64,000 nt of DNA from Paracoccus lutimaris (lineage in GTDB: Bacteria > Pseudomonadota > Alphaproteobacteria > Rhodobacterales > Rhodobacteraceae). The stretch lies in contig NZ_QPJL01000009.1 in NCBI RefSeq assembly GCF_003337565.1, positions 92,597-156,596 of the forward strand, read 5' to 3'. The notes beneath the pieces were generated by a model. That model worked only from the letters and a program-made list of their open reading frames with translations. It ran no database searches and was not told the DNA's origin. Positions 1 through 9,369 of this stretch are shown one piece after another. Numbering within the stretch: the first letter of the stretch is position 1; each line of letters begins with the position of its first letter. Both the position numbers and the translations under genes were made by a program.

Positions 1-139
1 GGTGGATCGTCAGCTGCCACCGGAATTTCTTGCTGAATCCTTGCGTCAGGCGGCGCAATCTTTGGCGGTGATGGTGGGGCGGATTGGCGCCGAGGATTAT
101 CTGGACGAGATCTTTGCCTCGTTCTGTATCGGGAAATAG
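1..139 (+). CDS. mnmE: MnmE C-terminal end (tRNA modification GTPase), partial
   Basis: This is the last 45 codons of a gene that begins outside the window; the reading frame enters at base 2. The C-terminus ends in FCIGK, the conserved MnmE tail whose cysteine is needed for tRNA modification. MnmE is a GTPase that works with MnmG to add an aminomethyl-type group to U34 of certain tRNAs. The next gene downstream is mnmG, eight bases after the stop, which is the usual pairing. Only the tail is visible, so nothing can be said about the GTPase domain. Confidence 0.88.
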   Translation, partial: VDRQLPPEFLAESLRQAAQSLAVMVGRIGAEDYLDEIFASFCIGK

Positions 140-155
140 GGTTTCACGTGAAACA
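140..155. promoter_or_regulatory. parS: parS-like ParB-binding site 1
   Basis: GGTTTCACGTGAAACA matches the bacterial parS consensus TGTTTCACGTGAAACA at 15 of 16 positions and contains the perfect 14-bp palindrome GTTTCACGTGAAAC. It lies between mnmE and mnmG, and the GTG start codon of mnmG is inside it. The linked parAB genes and the second site at 2012 support the call. ParB recognition is established for the motif; occupancy here is inferred. Confidence 0.85.
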
Positions 156-2007
156 TTACGACGTAATCGTGATTGGCGGAGGCCATGCTGGGCTTGAGGC
201 CGCGATGGCTTCGGCCCGCATGGGCGCGGAAACTGCGTTGATCACGCTGAATGCAGCTGATCTGGGCACGATGTCGTGCAATCCGGCTATTGGCGGGTTG
301 GGCAAGGGTCATCTGGTGCGCGAAATCGATGCACTGGATGGCGTCATGGGGCGCCTTGCCGATAGCGCCGGCATTCAGTTTCGCCTGCTGAACCGGCGCA
401 AAGGCCCTGCAGTACAGGGTCCGCGCGCACAAGCTGACCGCAACCTCTATCGCGCCGCTGCCCAAAGGGCAATGGCGGCGCAGCCGGGCATCACTCTGAT
501 TATCGGCGAAGCTGCAGAACTCCTGCAAGACCAGGGCCAGATCACAGGTTTGATCCTTGCGGACGGCGCGGAAATTGCGTCGCGCCAGATCATCCTGACA
601 ACTGGGACCTTTCTGAACGGGCTGATCCATATCGGAGAGGTCACGCGGCGGGCAGGGCGTTGGGGAAATGATGCCTCAGTCCGGCTGGCAGAGTCGTTGC
701 GACCGCTAAACCTGCCGCTTGGACGTCTGAAAACTGGCACGCCGCCGCGCATCTTGCGAGCAAGCATCGACTGGGACGGCCTTGAGCAGCAGCCCGGTGA
801 TGAACAGCCCGCGATGTTCTCATACCTGAATACAGGGCCCGAAGCCGCGCAGGTCAGCTGTGCGATCACCTATACGAACGCGGAAACCCACCGCATTATT
901 CGCGATAATCTGGGTCGTTCGGCAATGTATGGCGGCCGGATCGACGGCATCGGCCCGCGCTATTGTCCCTCGATCGAGGATAAGATTGTACGTTTTGCCG
1001 ATAAGGAATCGCACCAGATTTTCCTTGAACCTGAAGGGCTTGACAGCGATCTGGTCTATCCGAATGGCATTTCGACGTCGCTTCCGGAAGACGTGCAACT
1101 GGATTATGTGCGCTCCATCAGGGGCCTGGAGGAGGCGCAGATCATTCAACCTGGCTACGCGGTGGAATATGACTATGTCGATCCACGCGCGCTGACACCT
1201 GCGCTGGAGGTCAAGACATTGTCTGGGCTTTTCCTTGCCGGGCAGATCAATGGCACGACAGGATATGAAGAGGCAGCTGCGCAGGGGCTTGTCGCTGGTC
1301 TGAACGCCGCATTGCGTGCGCAGGGTAGGGCGGCGGTCCATTTCAGCCGCTCGCAAAGCTATATCGGTGTGATGATCGACGATCTGATTACGCGCGGGGT
1401 AAGCGAGCCTTATCGGATGTTTACCTCGCGCGCCGAGTTCCGGCTGTCGTTGCGCGCTGACAATGCAGATCAACGCCTGACTCCCTTTGGTATTGAATTG
1501 GGATGCATTGGGACACAGCGAGTTGAAGCCTTTGCAGACAAGATGCGAAAGTATCACGCCGCCCGAGATCGGGCCGAGACAACGAGCTTCACTCCGCGTG
1601 AACTTGAGCGTGTCGGCATTGACGTTCGGCAGGACGGAACCCGCCGCAGTCTGTTCGCGCTTTTGGCACAGCAGGATATTTCCCGCGAAACAGTGCTGTC
1701 CTTGGATGAGGTTCTGGCCGGGTTTGATGCAGAAACCATCAATCAGTTGTCTATCGATGCGCTCTATCATCAATATACAGATCGCCAGTCGAAGGATGCC
1801 GAGTTGCTGCGCAAGGAAGAGGCCGTCGCGATCCCAGCGGATTTCGATTATGGCGCGCTGTCCGGACTGTCTAACGAGCTGAAATCCAAGCTTAACCAGC
1901 ATCGTCCGGCGACCATAGCGGCGGCCTCGGTTATCGAAGGCATGACTCCGGCGGCGCTGACACTGCTTCTTGCGATGATCCGCGCCGGAAAGCGCCGCTC
2001 AGCATGA
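148..2007 (+). CDS. mnmG: tRNA uridine-5-carboxymethylaminomethyl(34) synthesis enzyme MnmG
   Basis: A 619-residue protein of normal length for MnmG/GidA. It has the N-terminal FAD-binding GGGHAG motif (about residues 10-15), the family signature [11 protein letters not shown] (about 269-279) and the [16 protein letters not shown] block (about 365-380). MnmG binds FAD and, with MnmE, modifies the wobble uridine of several tRNAs in the cytosol. The start is the GTG inside the parS palindrome, because the conserved [11 protein letters not shown] begins right after it and no better start is near. The stop overlaps the rsmG start by four bases, indicating translational coupling. Confidence 0.96.
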   Translation: MKHYDVIVIGGGHAGLEAAMASARMGAETALITLNAADLGTMSCNPAIGGLGKGHLVREIDALDGVMGRLADSAGIQFRLLNRRKGPAVQGPRAQADRNLYRAAAQRAMAAQPGITLIIGEAAELLQDQGQITGLILADGAEIASRQIILTTGTFLNGLIHIGEVTRRAGRWGNDASVRLAESLRPLNLPLGRLKTGTPPRILRASIDWDGLEQQPGDEQPAMFSYLNTGPEAAQVSCAITYTNAETHRIIRDNLGRSAMYGGRIDGIGPRYCPSIEDKIVRFADKESHQIFLEPEGLDSDLVYPNGISTSLPEDVQLDYVRSIRGLEEAQIIQPGYAVEYDYVDPRALTPALEVKTLSGLFLAGQINGTTGYEEAAAQGLVAGLNAALRAQGRAAVHFSRSQSYIGVMIDDLITRGVSEPYRMFTSRAEFRLSLRADNADQRLTPFGIELGCIGTQRVEAFADKMRKYHAARDRAETTSFTPRELERVGIDVRQDGTRRSLFALLAQQDISRETVLSLDEVLAGFDAETINQLSIDALYHQYTDRQSKDAELLRKEEAVAIPADFDYGALSGLSNELKSKLNQHRPATIAAASVIEGMTPAALTLLLAMIRAGKRRSA

Positions 2008-2588
2008 GCGATGTTTCACGTGAAACAGAGGCGCTAGCCGGCTATGCCGCGCTGTTGCGCAAATGGAACCCGGCCATAAACTTGGTCTCGCCCACCACGC
2101 TGGACGAAATCGAATCGCGCCATATCGCCGACAGTCGGGCGCTGGTTGATCTTGCCGCCGATGCAACCGGCAGCTGGGTTGATTTGGGTAGCGGAGGGGG
2201 GTTTCCGGGTCTTGTCGTGGCGATCTGCCGTCCCGATCTGAGTGTTTCGTTGATCGAAAGCGACCAGCGCAAGGCAAGCTTCCTGCGTTCAGTGATTCGA
2301 GAGATGTCGCTGAAGAATGCCACGGTGATCGCGAAGCGGATCGAGGCTGTGGATCGGCTGGATGCCGCAAATGTCAGCGCCCGCGCGCTTGCCTCGCTTC
2401 CGCAGCTCATGGCATATGTTGAACGACATCTTAATGCGGCTGGAAGGGCGTGGCTGATGAAAGGCCGGAACTGGCAGAATGAAGTTGCCGAGGCCCGTCG
2501 CGATTGGTCCTTCGACCTCAAAGCGCATCCCAGCAACACTGATTCCGACGCGGCTGTTCTGGAAATTACGGGGATTACTCATGTCTGA
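2004..2588 (+). CDS. rsmG: 16S rRNA (guanine(527)-N7)-methyltransferase RsmG
   Basis: A 194-residue SAM-dependent methyltransferase of the GidB family, slightly shorter than the usual ~210. Motif [13 protein letters not shown], lies at residues 59-70. RsmG methylates G527 of 16S rRNA, and its loss gives low-level streptomycin resistance in other bacteria. Codons 4-8 (VSRET) are written by the parS palindrome, so the N-terminus is shaped by a DNA-binding site. The gene overlaps mnmG by 4 bases and parA by 8, so mnmG-rsmG-parA-parB is probably one transcription unit. Confidence 0.94.
   Translation: MSDVSRETEALAGYAALLRKWNPAINLVSPTTLDEIESRHIADSRALVDLAADATGSWVDLGSGGGFPGLVVAICRPDLSVSLIESDQRKASFLRSVIREMSLKNATVIAKRIEAVDRLDAANVSARALASLPQLMAYVERHLNAAGRAWLMKGRNWQNEVAEARRDWSFDLKAHPSNTDSDAAVLEITGITHV
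2012..2027. promoter_or_regulatory. parS: parS site 2 (perfect consensus), inside rsmG
   Basis: TGTTTCACGTGAAACA is an exact 16/16 match to the parS consensus and a perfect palindrome. It occupies codons 3-8 of rsmG, about 570 bp upstream of parA. Chromosomal parS sites cluster near oriC and nucleate ParB spreading. With the site at 140-155 it forms a pair bracketing mnmG, spaced about 1.87 kb. Confidence 0.95.
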
Positions 2589-3357
2589 GACAAGGATCAT
2601 TGCCGTCGCCAACCAGAAAGGCGGGGTCGGAAAGACCACGACAGCCATCAATCTGGGTGCGGCGCTTGCCGAGGAGGGACATAAGGTTGTTGTCATCGAC
2701 TTGGATCCGCAGGGAAATGCCTCGACCGGCCTAGGTGTGCCGCCCGAAGCGCGCAAGCTGACGTCGTATGACCTTCTTGCCGGCGATCAAGGGTTGATGG
2801 AATCTCTGCAAGACACGGCAATTGCCAATCTGCGCATCGTGCCGTCGAACAGTGATCTGTCCTCGGCCGATTTTCAATTGGCCAATCGGCCTGGCCGAAC
2901 CCAGCTTTTGCGCCGCAAGCTCGCCGATCAGACGGCCATCGATTATATCCTGATCGACTGCCCGCCGGCGCTTGGTCTGCTGACGCTGAATGCGATGGTG
3001 GCGGCAGATAGCGTGTTGGTGCCCTTGCAAGCTGAATTCTATGCCCTTGAGGGACTTTCACAGCTTTTGATGACCGTGCGGGAAGTGCGGCAAAGCGCAA
3101 ACCCGGATCTGCGTATCGAGGGTGTGCTGCTGACCATGGCTGACAATCGCAATAATCTGTCGCAGCAGGTCGAGGCAGACGCCCGCAACACCTTGTCCGG
3201 ATTGGTTTATCGCACCGTCATTCCGCGAAATGTCCGCCTGTCCGAGGCGCCGTCGCATGCCATGCCGGTGCTGCAATACGATTCGAATTCCAAGGGCAGC
3301 GCCGCATATCGCGAACTGGCGAAAGAGTTCCTTTCGCGTCAATCCGTGGCCGCGTAG
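2581..3357 (+). CDS. parA: Chromosome partitioning ATPase ParA
   Basis: A 258-residue ParA/Soj protein starting at ATG 2581; an in-frame ATG upstream lies inside rsmG and would add a non-homologous tail. The deviant Walker A motif KGGVGKTT is at residues 13-20, followed by VIDLDPQGNAS (Walker A') and the LIDCPP Walker B segment. ParA forms ATP-dependent dimers on the nucleoid and drives segregation of ParB-parS complexes. The length and the absence of an N-terminal HTH extension match the chromosomal type. It overlaps rsmG by 8 bases and is 9 bases upstream of parB. Confidence 0.96.
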   Translation: MSETRIIAVANQKGGVGKTTTAINLGAALAEEGHKVVVIDLDPQGNASTGLGVPPEARKLTSYDLLAGDQGLMESLQDTAIANLRIVPSNSDLSSADFQLANRPGRTQLLRRKLADQTAIDYILIDCPPALGLLTLNAMVAADSVLVPLQAEFYALEGLSQLLMTVREVRQSANPDLRIEGVLLTMADNRNNLSQQVEADARNTLSGLVYRTVIPRNVRLSEAPSHAMPVLQYDSNSKGSAAYRELAKEFLSRQSVAA

Positions 3358-3366
3358 GGGGGAAAC

Positions 3367-4242
3367 ATGTCTGACAATAAACTGGAAAAACGCGGTCTGG
3401 GTCGTGGCCTTTCGGCGCTTATGGCGGATGTGGATCTGATCCCCTCGGAACGCCCCGCGCCGCGCCAGATCCTGCCGGTCGAGCAGTTGACCCCGAATCC
3501 CGATCAGCCGCGCCGGCATTTCGCCCCCGAGGCGTTGCAAGAGCTGGCCGATTCGCTCAAGGGTCGGGGCATGCTGCAGCCGCTGATCGTGCGCCCGCAC
3601 CCCAGCGATCGCGGCCTTTACCAGATCGTCGCCGGCGAACGCCGCTGGCGCGCGGCACAGATCGCGCAGTTGCACGAAGTTCCGGTCATCGTTCGCGAGC
3701 TCAGCGACACCGAGGTGCTGGAAGTTGCGATTGTTGAAAACATCCAGCGCGCCGACCTGAATGCGATCGAGGAGGCCGCCTCATATCGTCAGCTGATGGA
3801 CCGTTTCGGCCATACGCAGGAAAGGCTTGCCGATGCGCTGAACAAAAGCCGCAGCCATATTGCCAACCTTCTGCGGCTTCTGAACCTGCCCGAACAGGTT
3901 CAGGCCTGGTTGAAAGAGGGCAAGCTGACCGCTGGCCATGCACGGGCACTGATCACCGTCCCGAATGCTGTCGAACTGGCGCGCAAAGTCATCGAAAAGA
4001 ACCTGTCGGTGCGCGAGACCGAGGAACTGGTGCGCCGTCTGGCCGAGCCCAAGACCGCGAAACCGGCAAAGCCGCGCACCGAAAAGGATGCCGATACCCG
4101 CGCGCTCGAGGGAGATCTGACTGCCCATCTCAAGATGAAAGTGGCGATCAATCATGCCGGGCAGGATGGCGGACAGCTGGTCGTGACCTATCGCGATCTG
4201 GATCAGCTTGATCGGTTGTGCAGCATTCTTGCCGGGAATTGA
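3367..4242 (+). CDS. parB: Chromosome partitioning protein ParB
   Basis: A 291-residue ParB/Spo0J protein. It carries the N-terminal RGLGRGLSAL segment used to stimulate ParA, the CTP-binding GERRWRA motif (residues 90-96), the ENIQR box (124-128) and a helix-turn-helix around residues 150-175 for parS recognition. ParB loads at parS and slides as a CTP-dependent clamp. Its own target sites sit 1.3 and 3.2 kb upstream. A bidirectional-looking terminator follows. Confidence 0.96.
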   Translation: MSDNKLEKRGLGRGLSALMADVDLIPSERPAPRQILPVEQLTPNPDQPRRHFAPEALQELADSLKGRGMLQPLIVRPHPSDRGLYQIVAGERRWRAAQIAQLHEVPVIVRELSDTEVLEVAIVENIQRADLNAIEEAASYRQLMDRFGHTQERLADALNKSRSHIANLLRLLNLPEQVQAWLKEGKLTAGHARALITVPNAVELARKVIEKNLSVRETEELVRRLAEPKTAKPAKPRTEKDADTRALEGDLTAHLKMKVAINHAGQDGGQLVVTYRDLDQLDRLCSILAGN

Positions 4243-4313
4243 TCGCAATATCTGGTGGAAGCAGATCTACAGACCACCATAATTAGTAGAATGCCCATCC
4301 ATCAGCCAAAGAA

Positions 4314-4338
4314 AAACCCCGGAGAATTTCCGGGGTTT
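4314..4338. terminator. Bidirectional rho-independent terminator between parB and grpE
   Basis: A perfect 10-bp stem (AAACCCCGGA / TCCGGGGTTT) with a five-base loop. The A tract on the left and the T tract on the right let it work on both strands. It separates the convergent parB (plus) and grpE (minus) genes. Confidence 0.9.
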
Positions 4339-4365
4339 CTTCATATCCAGACCAGTTCTTGCTGG

Positions 4366-4911
4366 TCAGCTTGCCGGCATCGAGCTGACACCGACTTTGG
4401 CCGGGCGCAGCAGCCGGTCATGCAGCATGAACCCATTGTCCATCACCTGAATGATGCTGCCGGCGACGGTGCCGGGGACGGGGGCCTCGAACATCGCCTC
4501 ATGGCGCTGGGGGTCGAATTTCTCGCCCAGTTCGGGGGTGATGACGGTGATGCCGTGCTTGGTAAAGACGTTCTTCAGCTCGCGCAGGGTCAGCTCGACC
4601 CCCTCGATCAGGGCTGCGGCGGCGGCGCGCTGGTCGTCGCCGGCACTGTCCAGCGCCCGGCTCAGCGCGTCATAGACCGGCAGCAGATCGCGGGCCAGGC
4701 GCGAGCCGCCATATTGCTCGGCGTCGCGGCGGTCCTTGTCGGCACGCTTGCGGGCGTTCTCGGCATCGGCCAGCGCGCGCATGAAGCGGTCGCGATACTC
4801 GTCCCGCTCGGCGATGATGGCTTCGATCTCGGGCGAGGCGGCGTCATCCGCCAGCGGATCAATGAATTCCTCGTCGTCCAGCGGGCTGCCGCTCGGGTTA
4901 TTCCTGGTCAT
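4366..4911 (-). CDS. grpE: Nucleotide exchange factor GrpE
   Basis: A 181-residue GrpE. The N-terminal half is an acidic, coiled-coil-forming helix (for example the ERDEYRDRFMRALADAENARK region) and the C-terminal half is the beta domain with HEAMFEAP and a DRLLRPAKVGV ending. GrpE releases ADP from DnaK in the heat-shock chaperone cycle. It lies four bases after hrcA on the same strand, so the two are co-transcribed. dnaK and dnaJ are not in the window. Confidence 0.94.
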   Translation of the reverse strand: MTRNNPSGSPLDDEEFIDPLADDAASPEIEAIIAERDEYRDRFMRALADAENARKRADKDRRDAEQYGGSRLARDLLPVYDALSRALDSAGDDQRAAAAALIEGVELTLRELKNVFTKHGITVITPELGEKFDPQRHEAMFEAPVPGTVAGSIIQVMDNGFMLHDRLLRPAKVGVSSMPAS

Positions 4912-4915
4912 GTCC

Positions 4916-5968
4916 TCATCCTTTCCGGCCGGAGATCATCCGGCCGACCAGCTGCGCGGTGTAATCGACAATCGGCACGATGCGCCCGTAATTGAGCCGC
5001 GTCGGACCAATGACGCCAACCGCGCCTACAATCTTTCGGTCGGCATTCATATAGGGTGAAACCACCAGAGAGGAACCCGAAAGTGAAAAAAGCTTATTCT
5101 CGGACCCGATGAAAATCCGTACGCCTTCGCCTTGCTCGGTCAGTTCCAGAAACTCCGCGATATCGCGCTTGCGCTCAAGATCGTCAAACAGCGTGCGGAT
5201 ACGGTCCAGATCGGCCAGCTCATCCGCCAGCAGATTGGCGCGGCCGCGAACGATCAGCCGGTCGTTCGATTCGCCATCCCACATTGCCAGACCCGAGGCG
5301 ATCAGCGCTGCCGCCACATCATCCAGCTGACGGCGCGCGGCGCGGACCTCATGGCTGATGCGCCCCCGCAGATCGGCCAGGGTGCGCCCCTCGGCCATGG
5401 CGTTCAGGAAATTCGCCGCCTCGCGCATGGAGCTGGCGGTATGGCCGGGGGGCGGGGTAAAGACCCGGTTCTCAACCCGGCCATCGGCAAAGACCAGCAC
5501 CACCAGCGCGCGGTCGGGGGCAAGGCCGACGAATTCGATATGGCGCAGCGGCGCCTCTTGCTTGGGCATCAATACCAGCGAGGCGCCATGCGTCAGCGCC
5601 GACAGCGCCGTGCTGACCCGGTCCATCATTGCGCCGGTATCGCCGCTGTCCCGGCCCAGCGTCTCGTCGATCATCTCGCGGTCAGTGGCGGAAACCGGCC
5701 CGGCCTCCATTAGCCCGTCCACGAACAGCCGCAGTCCCAGCTGCGTCGGCATCCGCCCGGCCGAGACATGCGGGTGATCCAGCAGGCCCAGATGTTCAAG
5801 ATCCTGCATGACGTTGCGGATGGTGGCGGCGCTGACCTTTTCGGTCATGTCACGGGTCAGGGTGCGCGAGCCGACCGGCTCACCCGTGGACAGATAGGCC
5901 TCGACCACGCGGCGAAACACCTCGCGTGAGCGGTCGTTCAGATCGGAAAGCTGGGCGTTCTCGGACAT
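4916..5968 (-). CDS. hrcA: Heat-inducible transcription repressor HrcA
   Basis: A 350-residue HrcA from ATG 5968. A start further upstream at 6031 is possible but adds a non-homologous basic stretch. The N-terminal winged helix contains GEPVGSRTL and SAATIRNVMQDLE, and the C-terminal part has the NYGRIVPIVDYTA segment. HrcA represses heat-shock operons by binding CIRCE elements. No CIRCE (TTAGCACTC-N9-GAGTGCTAA) is visible upstream of hrcA-grpE, so the target here is probably elsewhere, such as groESL. The gene diverges from rph across about 80 bp. Confidence 0.94.
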   Translation of the reverse strand: MSENAQLSDLNDRSREVFRRVVEAYLSTGEPVGSRTLTRDMTEKVSAATIRNVMQDLEHLGLLDHPHVSAGRMPTQLGLRLFVDGLMEAGPVSATDREMIDETLGRDSGDTGAMMDRVSTALSALTHGASLVLMPKQEAPLRHIEFVGLAPDRALVVLVFADGRVENRVFTPPPGHTASSMREAANFLNAMAEGRTLADLRGRISHEVRAARRQLDDVAAALIASGLAMWDGESNDRLIVRGRANLLADELADLDRIRTLFDDLERKRDIAEFLELTEQGEGVRIFIGSENKLFSLSGSSLVVSPYMNADRKIVGAVGVIGPTRLNYGRIVPIVDYTAQLVGRMISGRKG

Positions 5969-6049
5969 CGGCGCTCGTGCGGGCACTCTCGGGTTGCGAA
6001 AAGGGGTCTTGCACCTGTATCTGGACGGCAAAACCCCGGAAAGGAATGA

Positions 6050-6766
6050 ATGATGCGCCCCTCTGGCCGGAATTTAAGTGATATGCGCCCGATTTCAATC
6101 GAAACGGGCGTGATGCGCCATGCCGAGGGCTCTTGCCTGATCGTTTGTGGCGATACCCGCGTGCTGTGCTCGGCCACCATCGAGGACAAGGCGCCGCCCT
6201 TTCTGAAAGGCTCGGGGCAGGGCTGGGTGACGGCGGAATACGGCATGCTGCCCCGCGCCACCAACACCCGCAACCGGCGCGAGGCTGCGGCGGGCAAGCA
6301 ATCGGGCCGCACGCAGGAAATCCAGCGCCTGATCGGCCGTGCGCTGCGCGCCGGCGTCGATCGCCGCGCTCTGGGCGAACGTCAGATCGTCGTCGATTGC
6401 GACGTGATCCAGGCCGATGGCGGCACCCGCTGCGCCTCGATCACCGGCGGCTGGGTCGCGCTGCGCCTGGCGGTGAACAAGCTCTTGAAGGCCGGGATCA
6501 TCAGCACCGACCCGATCATGGACCATGTCGCTGCGGTCTCCTGCGGCATCTATGCCGGCCAGCCGGTGCTGGATCTGGACTATGCCGAGGATAGCGAGGC
6601 CGGCACCGACGGCAATTTCATCATGACCGGTGCGGGCCGCCTGATTGAGGTGCAGATGTCGGCCGAAGGTGCGACCTTCTCGCGCGCCGAGATGAACCAG
6701 CTTCTGGATCTGGCCGAGGGCGGGATCGCCGAGCTGGTCCGCGCCCAGAAAGCCGCCACCACATGA
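6050..6766 (+). CDS. rph: Ribonuclease PH
   Basis: A 238-residue RNase PH with the N-terminal MRPSGR sequence, the [14 protein letters not shown] motif and [11 protein letters not shown]. It is a phosphate-dependent 3'-to-5' exoribonuclease trimming tRNA precursors and degrading structured RNA. Two adjacent ATG codons (6050, 6053) are possible starts, preceded by a GGAAAGGA Shine-Dalgarno sequence. It overlaps rdgB by four bases (ATGA), the first link in a tight rph-rdgB-ridA-hemW-DUF454 string. Confidence 0.95.
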   Translation: MMRPSGRNLSDMRPISIETGVMRHAEGSCLIVCGDTRVLCSATIEDKAPPFLKGSGQGWVTAEYGMLPRATNTRNRREAAAGKQSGRTQEIQRLIGRALRAGVDRRALGERQIVVDCDVIQADGGTRCASITGGWVALRLAVNKLLKAGIISTDPIMDHVAAVSCGIYAGQPVLDLDYAEDSEAGTDGNFIMTGAGRLIEVQMSAEGATFSRAEMNQLLDLAEGGIAELVRAQKAATT

Positions 6767-7368
6767 GGAAGTTCACCGAAAGGCGGCTGCTGGTTGCCAC
6801 GCATAACGCCGGCAAACTTGATGAGATTCGCGCGATGCTGGCGCCCCATGGCATCGAGGTCACTTCGGCTGGCGAAATGGGCCTGCCCGAGCCGGTCGAG
6901 ACCGAAGACAGCTTTATCGGCAATGCCCGCATCAAGGCCCGCGCCGCCATGCTGGCGACCGGGCTGCCGGTGCTGGCCGATGATAGCGGCATTACCGTGG
7001 ACGGGCTGGACGGCGCGCCCGGCGTCTATACCGCCGACTGGGCGGAAACGCCGAATGGCCGCGATTTCATGCAGGCCATGACCCGCACCTGGTCCGAACT
7101 GGAGGCGCGCAATGCGCCCGAGCCCCGCACCGCCCAGTTCCGCGCCACGCTGATCCTGATGTGGCCCGACGGGCATGAGGAAATCTTCGAAGGGGTCGCG
7201 CCGGGCCATCTGGTCTGGCCGCCGCGCGGGGCGCTGGGTCACGGCTATGACCCGATCTTTGTTCCCGAAGGCCATGACGTGACCTATGCCCAGATGCAGC
7301 CTTCGCAAAAGAATGCGATCAGCCATCGCGCCCGCGCCTTTCAAAAGCTTGAGGCCGCCTTTGCGTAG
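6763..7368 (+). CDS. rdgB: XTP/dITP diphosphatase RdgB
   Basis: A 201-residue Ham1-type pyrophosphatase. It begins with the nucleotide-binding [14 protein letters not shown] motif, and it has [22 protein letters not shown] and the terminal SHRARAF block. The enzyme hydrolyses ITP, dITP and XTP to monophosphates, keeping deaminated purines out of nucleic acids. It is translationally coupled to rph. Confidence 0.95.
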   Translation: MRKFTERRLLVATHNAGKLDEIRAMLAPHGIEVTSAGEMGLPEPVETEDSFIGNARIKARAAMLATGLPVLADDSGITVDGLDGAPGVYTADWAETPNGRDFMQAMTRTWSELEARNAPEPRTAQFRATLILMWPDGHEEIFEGVAPGHLVWPPRGALGHGYDPIFVPEGHDVTYAQMQPSQKNAISHRARAFQKLEAAFA

Positions 7369-7735
7369 AATCTCGACCGGATCTCCCTTTGAAACTGCGC
7401 TGAGTTACAGCCGGGCCGTGGTCAAGGGTCCGTGGTGCTTTGTCTCGGGCACCACGGGTTATGATTATGCGGCGATGACCATGCCCGACAGCGCCGCTGA
7501 TCAGGCCCGGAACGCATTCTCCACCATCTTCGCCACGCTGGCTGATGCTGGCTTTGCGCCCGGGGATATCGTCCGGGTGCAGTACACCATCACCGACCCG
7601 GCGCTGCTGGATGAGATCACGCCGGTTCTGGGTGACGCGATGAAAGATGCGTTACCAGCAGCCACGATGGTTGTCGCGGGCCTGATCCGACCCGAAATGA
7701 AGGTCGAGATCGAAGTCACCGCATTCAGGGAATAG
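7361..7735 (+). CDS. RidA family protein (reactive imine deaminase-like)
   Basis: About 124 residues with the RidA/YjgF fold: FVSGTTGYD near the N-terminus, VQYTIT in the middle and a P..TMVV..L..PEMKVEIEVTA end. RidA enzymes hydrolyse reactive enamine/imine intermediates released by PLP enzymes. No ATG is placed correctly. The TTG at 7361 gives the family N-terminus, has a GAGG sequence eight bases upstream and overlaps the end of rdgB by 8 bases. An ATG at 7286 would add 25 residues overlapping rdgB. Only the subfamily is uncertain, as the key Arg of canonical RidA is not obvious. Confidence 0.82.
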   Translation: MRRISTGSPFETALSYSRAVVKGPWCFVSGTTGYDYAAMTMPDSAADQARNAFSTIFATLADAGFAPGDIVRVQYTITDPALLDEITPVLGDAMKDALPAATMVVAGLIRPEMKVEIEVTAFRE

Positions 7736-8920
7736 ATGCCCAACCAGCCCAGCCCCACCGCCGCCCTGACCGATGACTGGCGGGCAGGGGGATTCGCGCT
7801 TTACGTCCACTGGCCGTTCTGCGCCGCGAAATGCCCCTATTGCGACTTCAACAGCCATGTCGCGGCGAATATCGACCAGCCGCGCTGGCTGGCCGCCTAT
7901 CGCGCCGAGATTGCCCGGCTAGGGGCGGAATTGCCGGGCCGGGTGCTAAACAGCATCTTTTTTGGCGGCGGTACGCCCAGCCTGATGGCACCCGAAACCG
8001 TCGCCGCCGTGATCGAGGCGGCGCGGGCGCAATGGCCCTTTGCCAATGACATCGAAATCACGCTTGAGGCCAATCCGACCAGCATCGAAACCGGCCGCTT
8101 TCGCGCCTATGCCGATGGCGGCGTCAACCGTGTCTCGATGGGGATGCAGGCGCTGAACGACGACGATCTGCGCCGGCTGGGCCGCATGCACAGCGTGGCC
8201 GAGGGGCGCGCCGCATTCGACATCGCGCGGGATTGTTTCACACGGGTCAGCTTTGACCTGATCTATGCCCGCCAGGATCAGGATCGCGTTCATTGGCGGC
8301 GCGAGTTGACCGAGGCGCTGGCCATGGCTGTCGATCACCTTTCGGCCTATCAACTGACCATCGAGCCGGGCACCGCCTTTGGCGCCCGCCACGAGAAAGG
8401 CGGTCTCAAAGGTCTGCCCGATGACGATATCTCGGCCGACATGTATCTGGACACGCAAGAGATCTGCGCAGCGGCCGGCATGCCCACCTATGAGATCTCG
8501 AACCACGCCCGGCCCGGTGCCGAAAGCCGCCACAATCTGGTCTATTGGCGGCAGGGCGACTGGGCCGCCGTGGGGCCGGGCGCCCATGGCCGGCTAAGCC
8601 TGCCGAATGGCCGCTGGGCGACCGAGGCGCATCGCGCCCCCGGCGAATGGCTGGCGGCGGTCGAGGCGCGCGGCAATGGCGACAGCCTGCGCGAGGTGCT
8701 GACGCTTTCGGACCGGGCGATGGAATATCTGCTGATGTCCATGCGCCTGACCGAGGGGATGGAGGTCGCGCGCTATCTTGCCCATGGCCCGGAATTGCCG
8801 CAGGGTCGCGTGACGGATCTGATCGGGCTGGGGCTGGTCACGCAGGCGGGGGGGCGGCTGGCTGCGACCGCGACGGGACGCCCGGTGCTGAATGCGATCC
8901 TGCGGGATCTGGTGGATTAG
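7736..8920 (+). CDS. hemW: Radical SAM heme chaperone HemW
   Basis: A 394-residue radical SAM protein with the 4Fe-4S motif CAAKCPYC (C29, C33, C36) followed by DFNSH, and the FFGGGTPSL block. HemW was long called an oxygen-independent coproporphyrinogen oxidase but lacks the HemN cysteine pattern; it binds heme and delivers it to haemoproteins. Such a chaperone would suit an organism rich in cytochromes. It begins at the base immediately after the ridA stop codon, indicating tight coupling. Confidence 0.93.
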   Translation: MPNQPSPTAALTDDWRAGGFALYVHWPFCAAKCPYCDFNSHVAANIDQPRWLAAYRAEIARLGAELPGRVLNSIFFGGGTPSLMAPETVAAVIEAARAQWPFANDIEITLEANPTSIETGRFRAYADGGVNRVSMGMQALNDDDLRRLGRMHSVAEGRAAFDIARDCFTRVSFDLIYARQDQDRVHWRRELTEALAMAVDHLSAYQLTIEPGTAFGARHEKGGLKGLPDDDISADMYLDTQEICAAAGMPTYEISNHARPGAESRHNLVYWRQGDWAAVGPGAHGRLSLPNGRWATEAHRAPGEWLAAVEARGNGDSLREVLTLSDRAMEYLLMSMRLTEGMEVARYLAHGPELPQGRVTDLIGLGLVTQAGGRLAATATGRPVLNAILRDLVD

Positions 8921-8924
8921 TAAG

Positions 8925-9278
8925 ATGCAGTTGTTCTGGTTGATCCTCGGCTGGGTGGCGGCGATTCTGGGCGCCATCGGGCTGTTCCTGCCGGTGGTGC
9001 CGACCGTGCCCTTCCTGCTGGTCGCGGTTTTTGCATTTACCCGCTCATCGCCGCGGCTGGCGGCGAAAATCATGCGCCATCCGAAATTCGGCCCGCCGAT
9101 CCGCGCCTGGCGCAAGCGCGGCGTGATCGGGCGCGGCGCCAAGATCTGGTCGGTCACCGCCATGGCGGCGGGGGTCGGCTGGGCCTTCTGGCTGGGGCTG
9201 GACCCGCGCATCATCGCCGTTCAGGCGCTGACCTGCACCGCCATCGGCGCCTGGCTTGTGACCCGCCCCGAGGCGTGA
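8925..9278 (+). CDS. DUF454 (YbaN-like) inner-membrane protein
   Basis: A 117-residue protein with about three to four hydrophobic segments. It has the DUF454 signature: an N-terminal LGWVAAILGAIG helix, LPVVPTVPFLLVA, and a middle RHPKFGPPI / W....VI motif. The function of the family is not established. The start at 8925, four bases after hemW, keeps the conserved N-terminal helix. It closes the rph-rdgB-ridA-hemW operon. Confidence 0.82.
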   Translation: MQLFWLILGWVAAILGAIGLFLPVVPTVPFLLVAVFAFTRSSPRLAAKIMRHPKFGPPIRAWRKRGVIGRGAKIWSVTAMAAGVGWAFWLGLDPRIIAVQALTCTAIGAWLVTRPEA

Positions 9279-9369
9279 AAGCCCGCGATAATACAACCTT
9301 TTGCCCACTTGTGTGCCCAAGGCCCCGGCGCGACCCTTGGCCATCGGTCGTCTATGGGGAGGCATGACC

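Noticed and set aside
1677..1692. A third parS-like sequence (TATTTCCCGCGAAACA) in mnmG
   Set aside because: Only 13 of 16 positions match and the palindrome is broken at the centre, so chance is likely.
820..1902. A long open frame on the minus strand opposite mnmG
   Set aside because: It is a mirror of a well-conserved gene; high GC creates many such frames, and it has no ribosome-binding site or family motif.
5969..6049. CIRCE element between hrcA and rph
   Set aside because: The nine-base inverted repeats TTAGCACTC/GAGTGCTAA are not present; only unrelated short GC-rich repeats were seen.
9301..9369. The extended start of gfa at 9301
   Set aside because: The extra 23 residues are not like the family and the ribosome-binding site is right before 9370.
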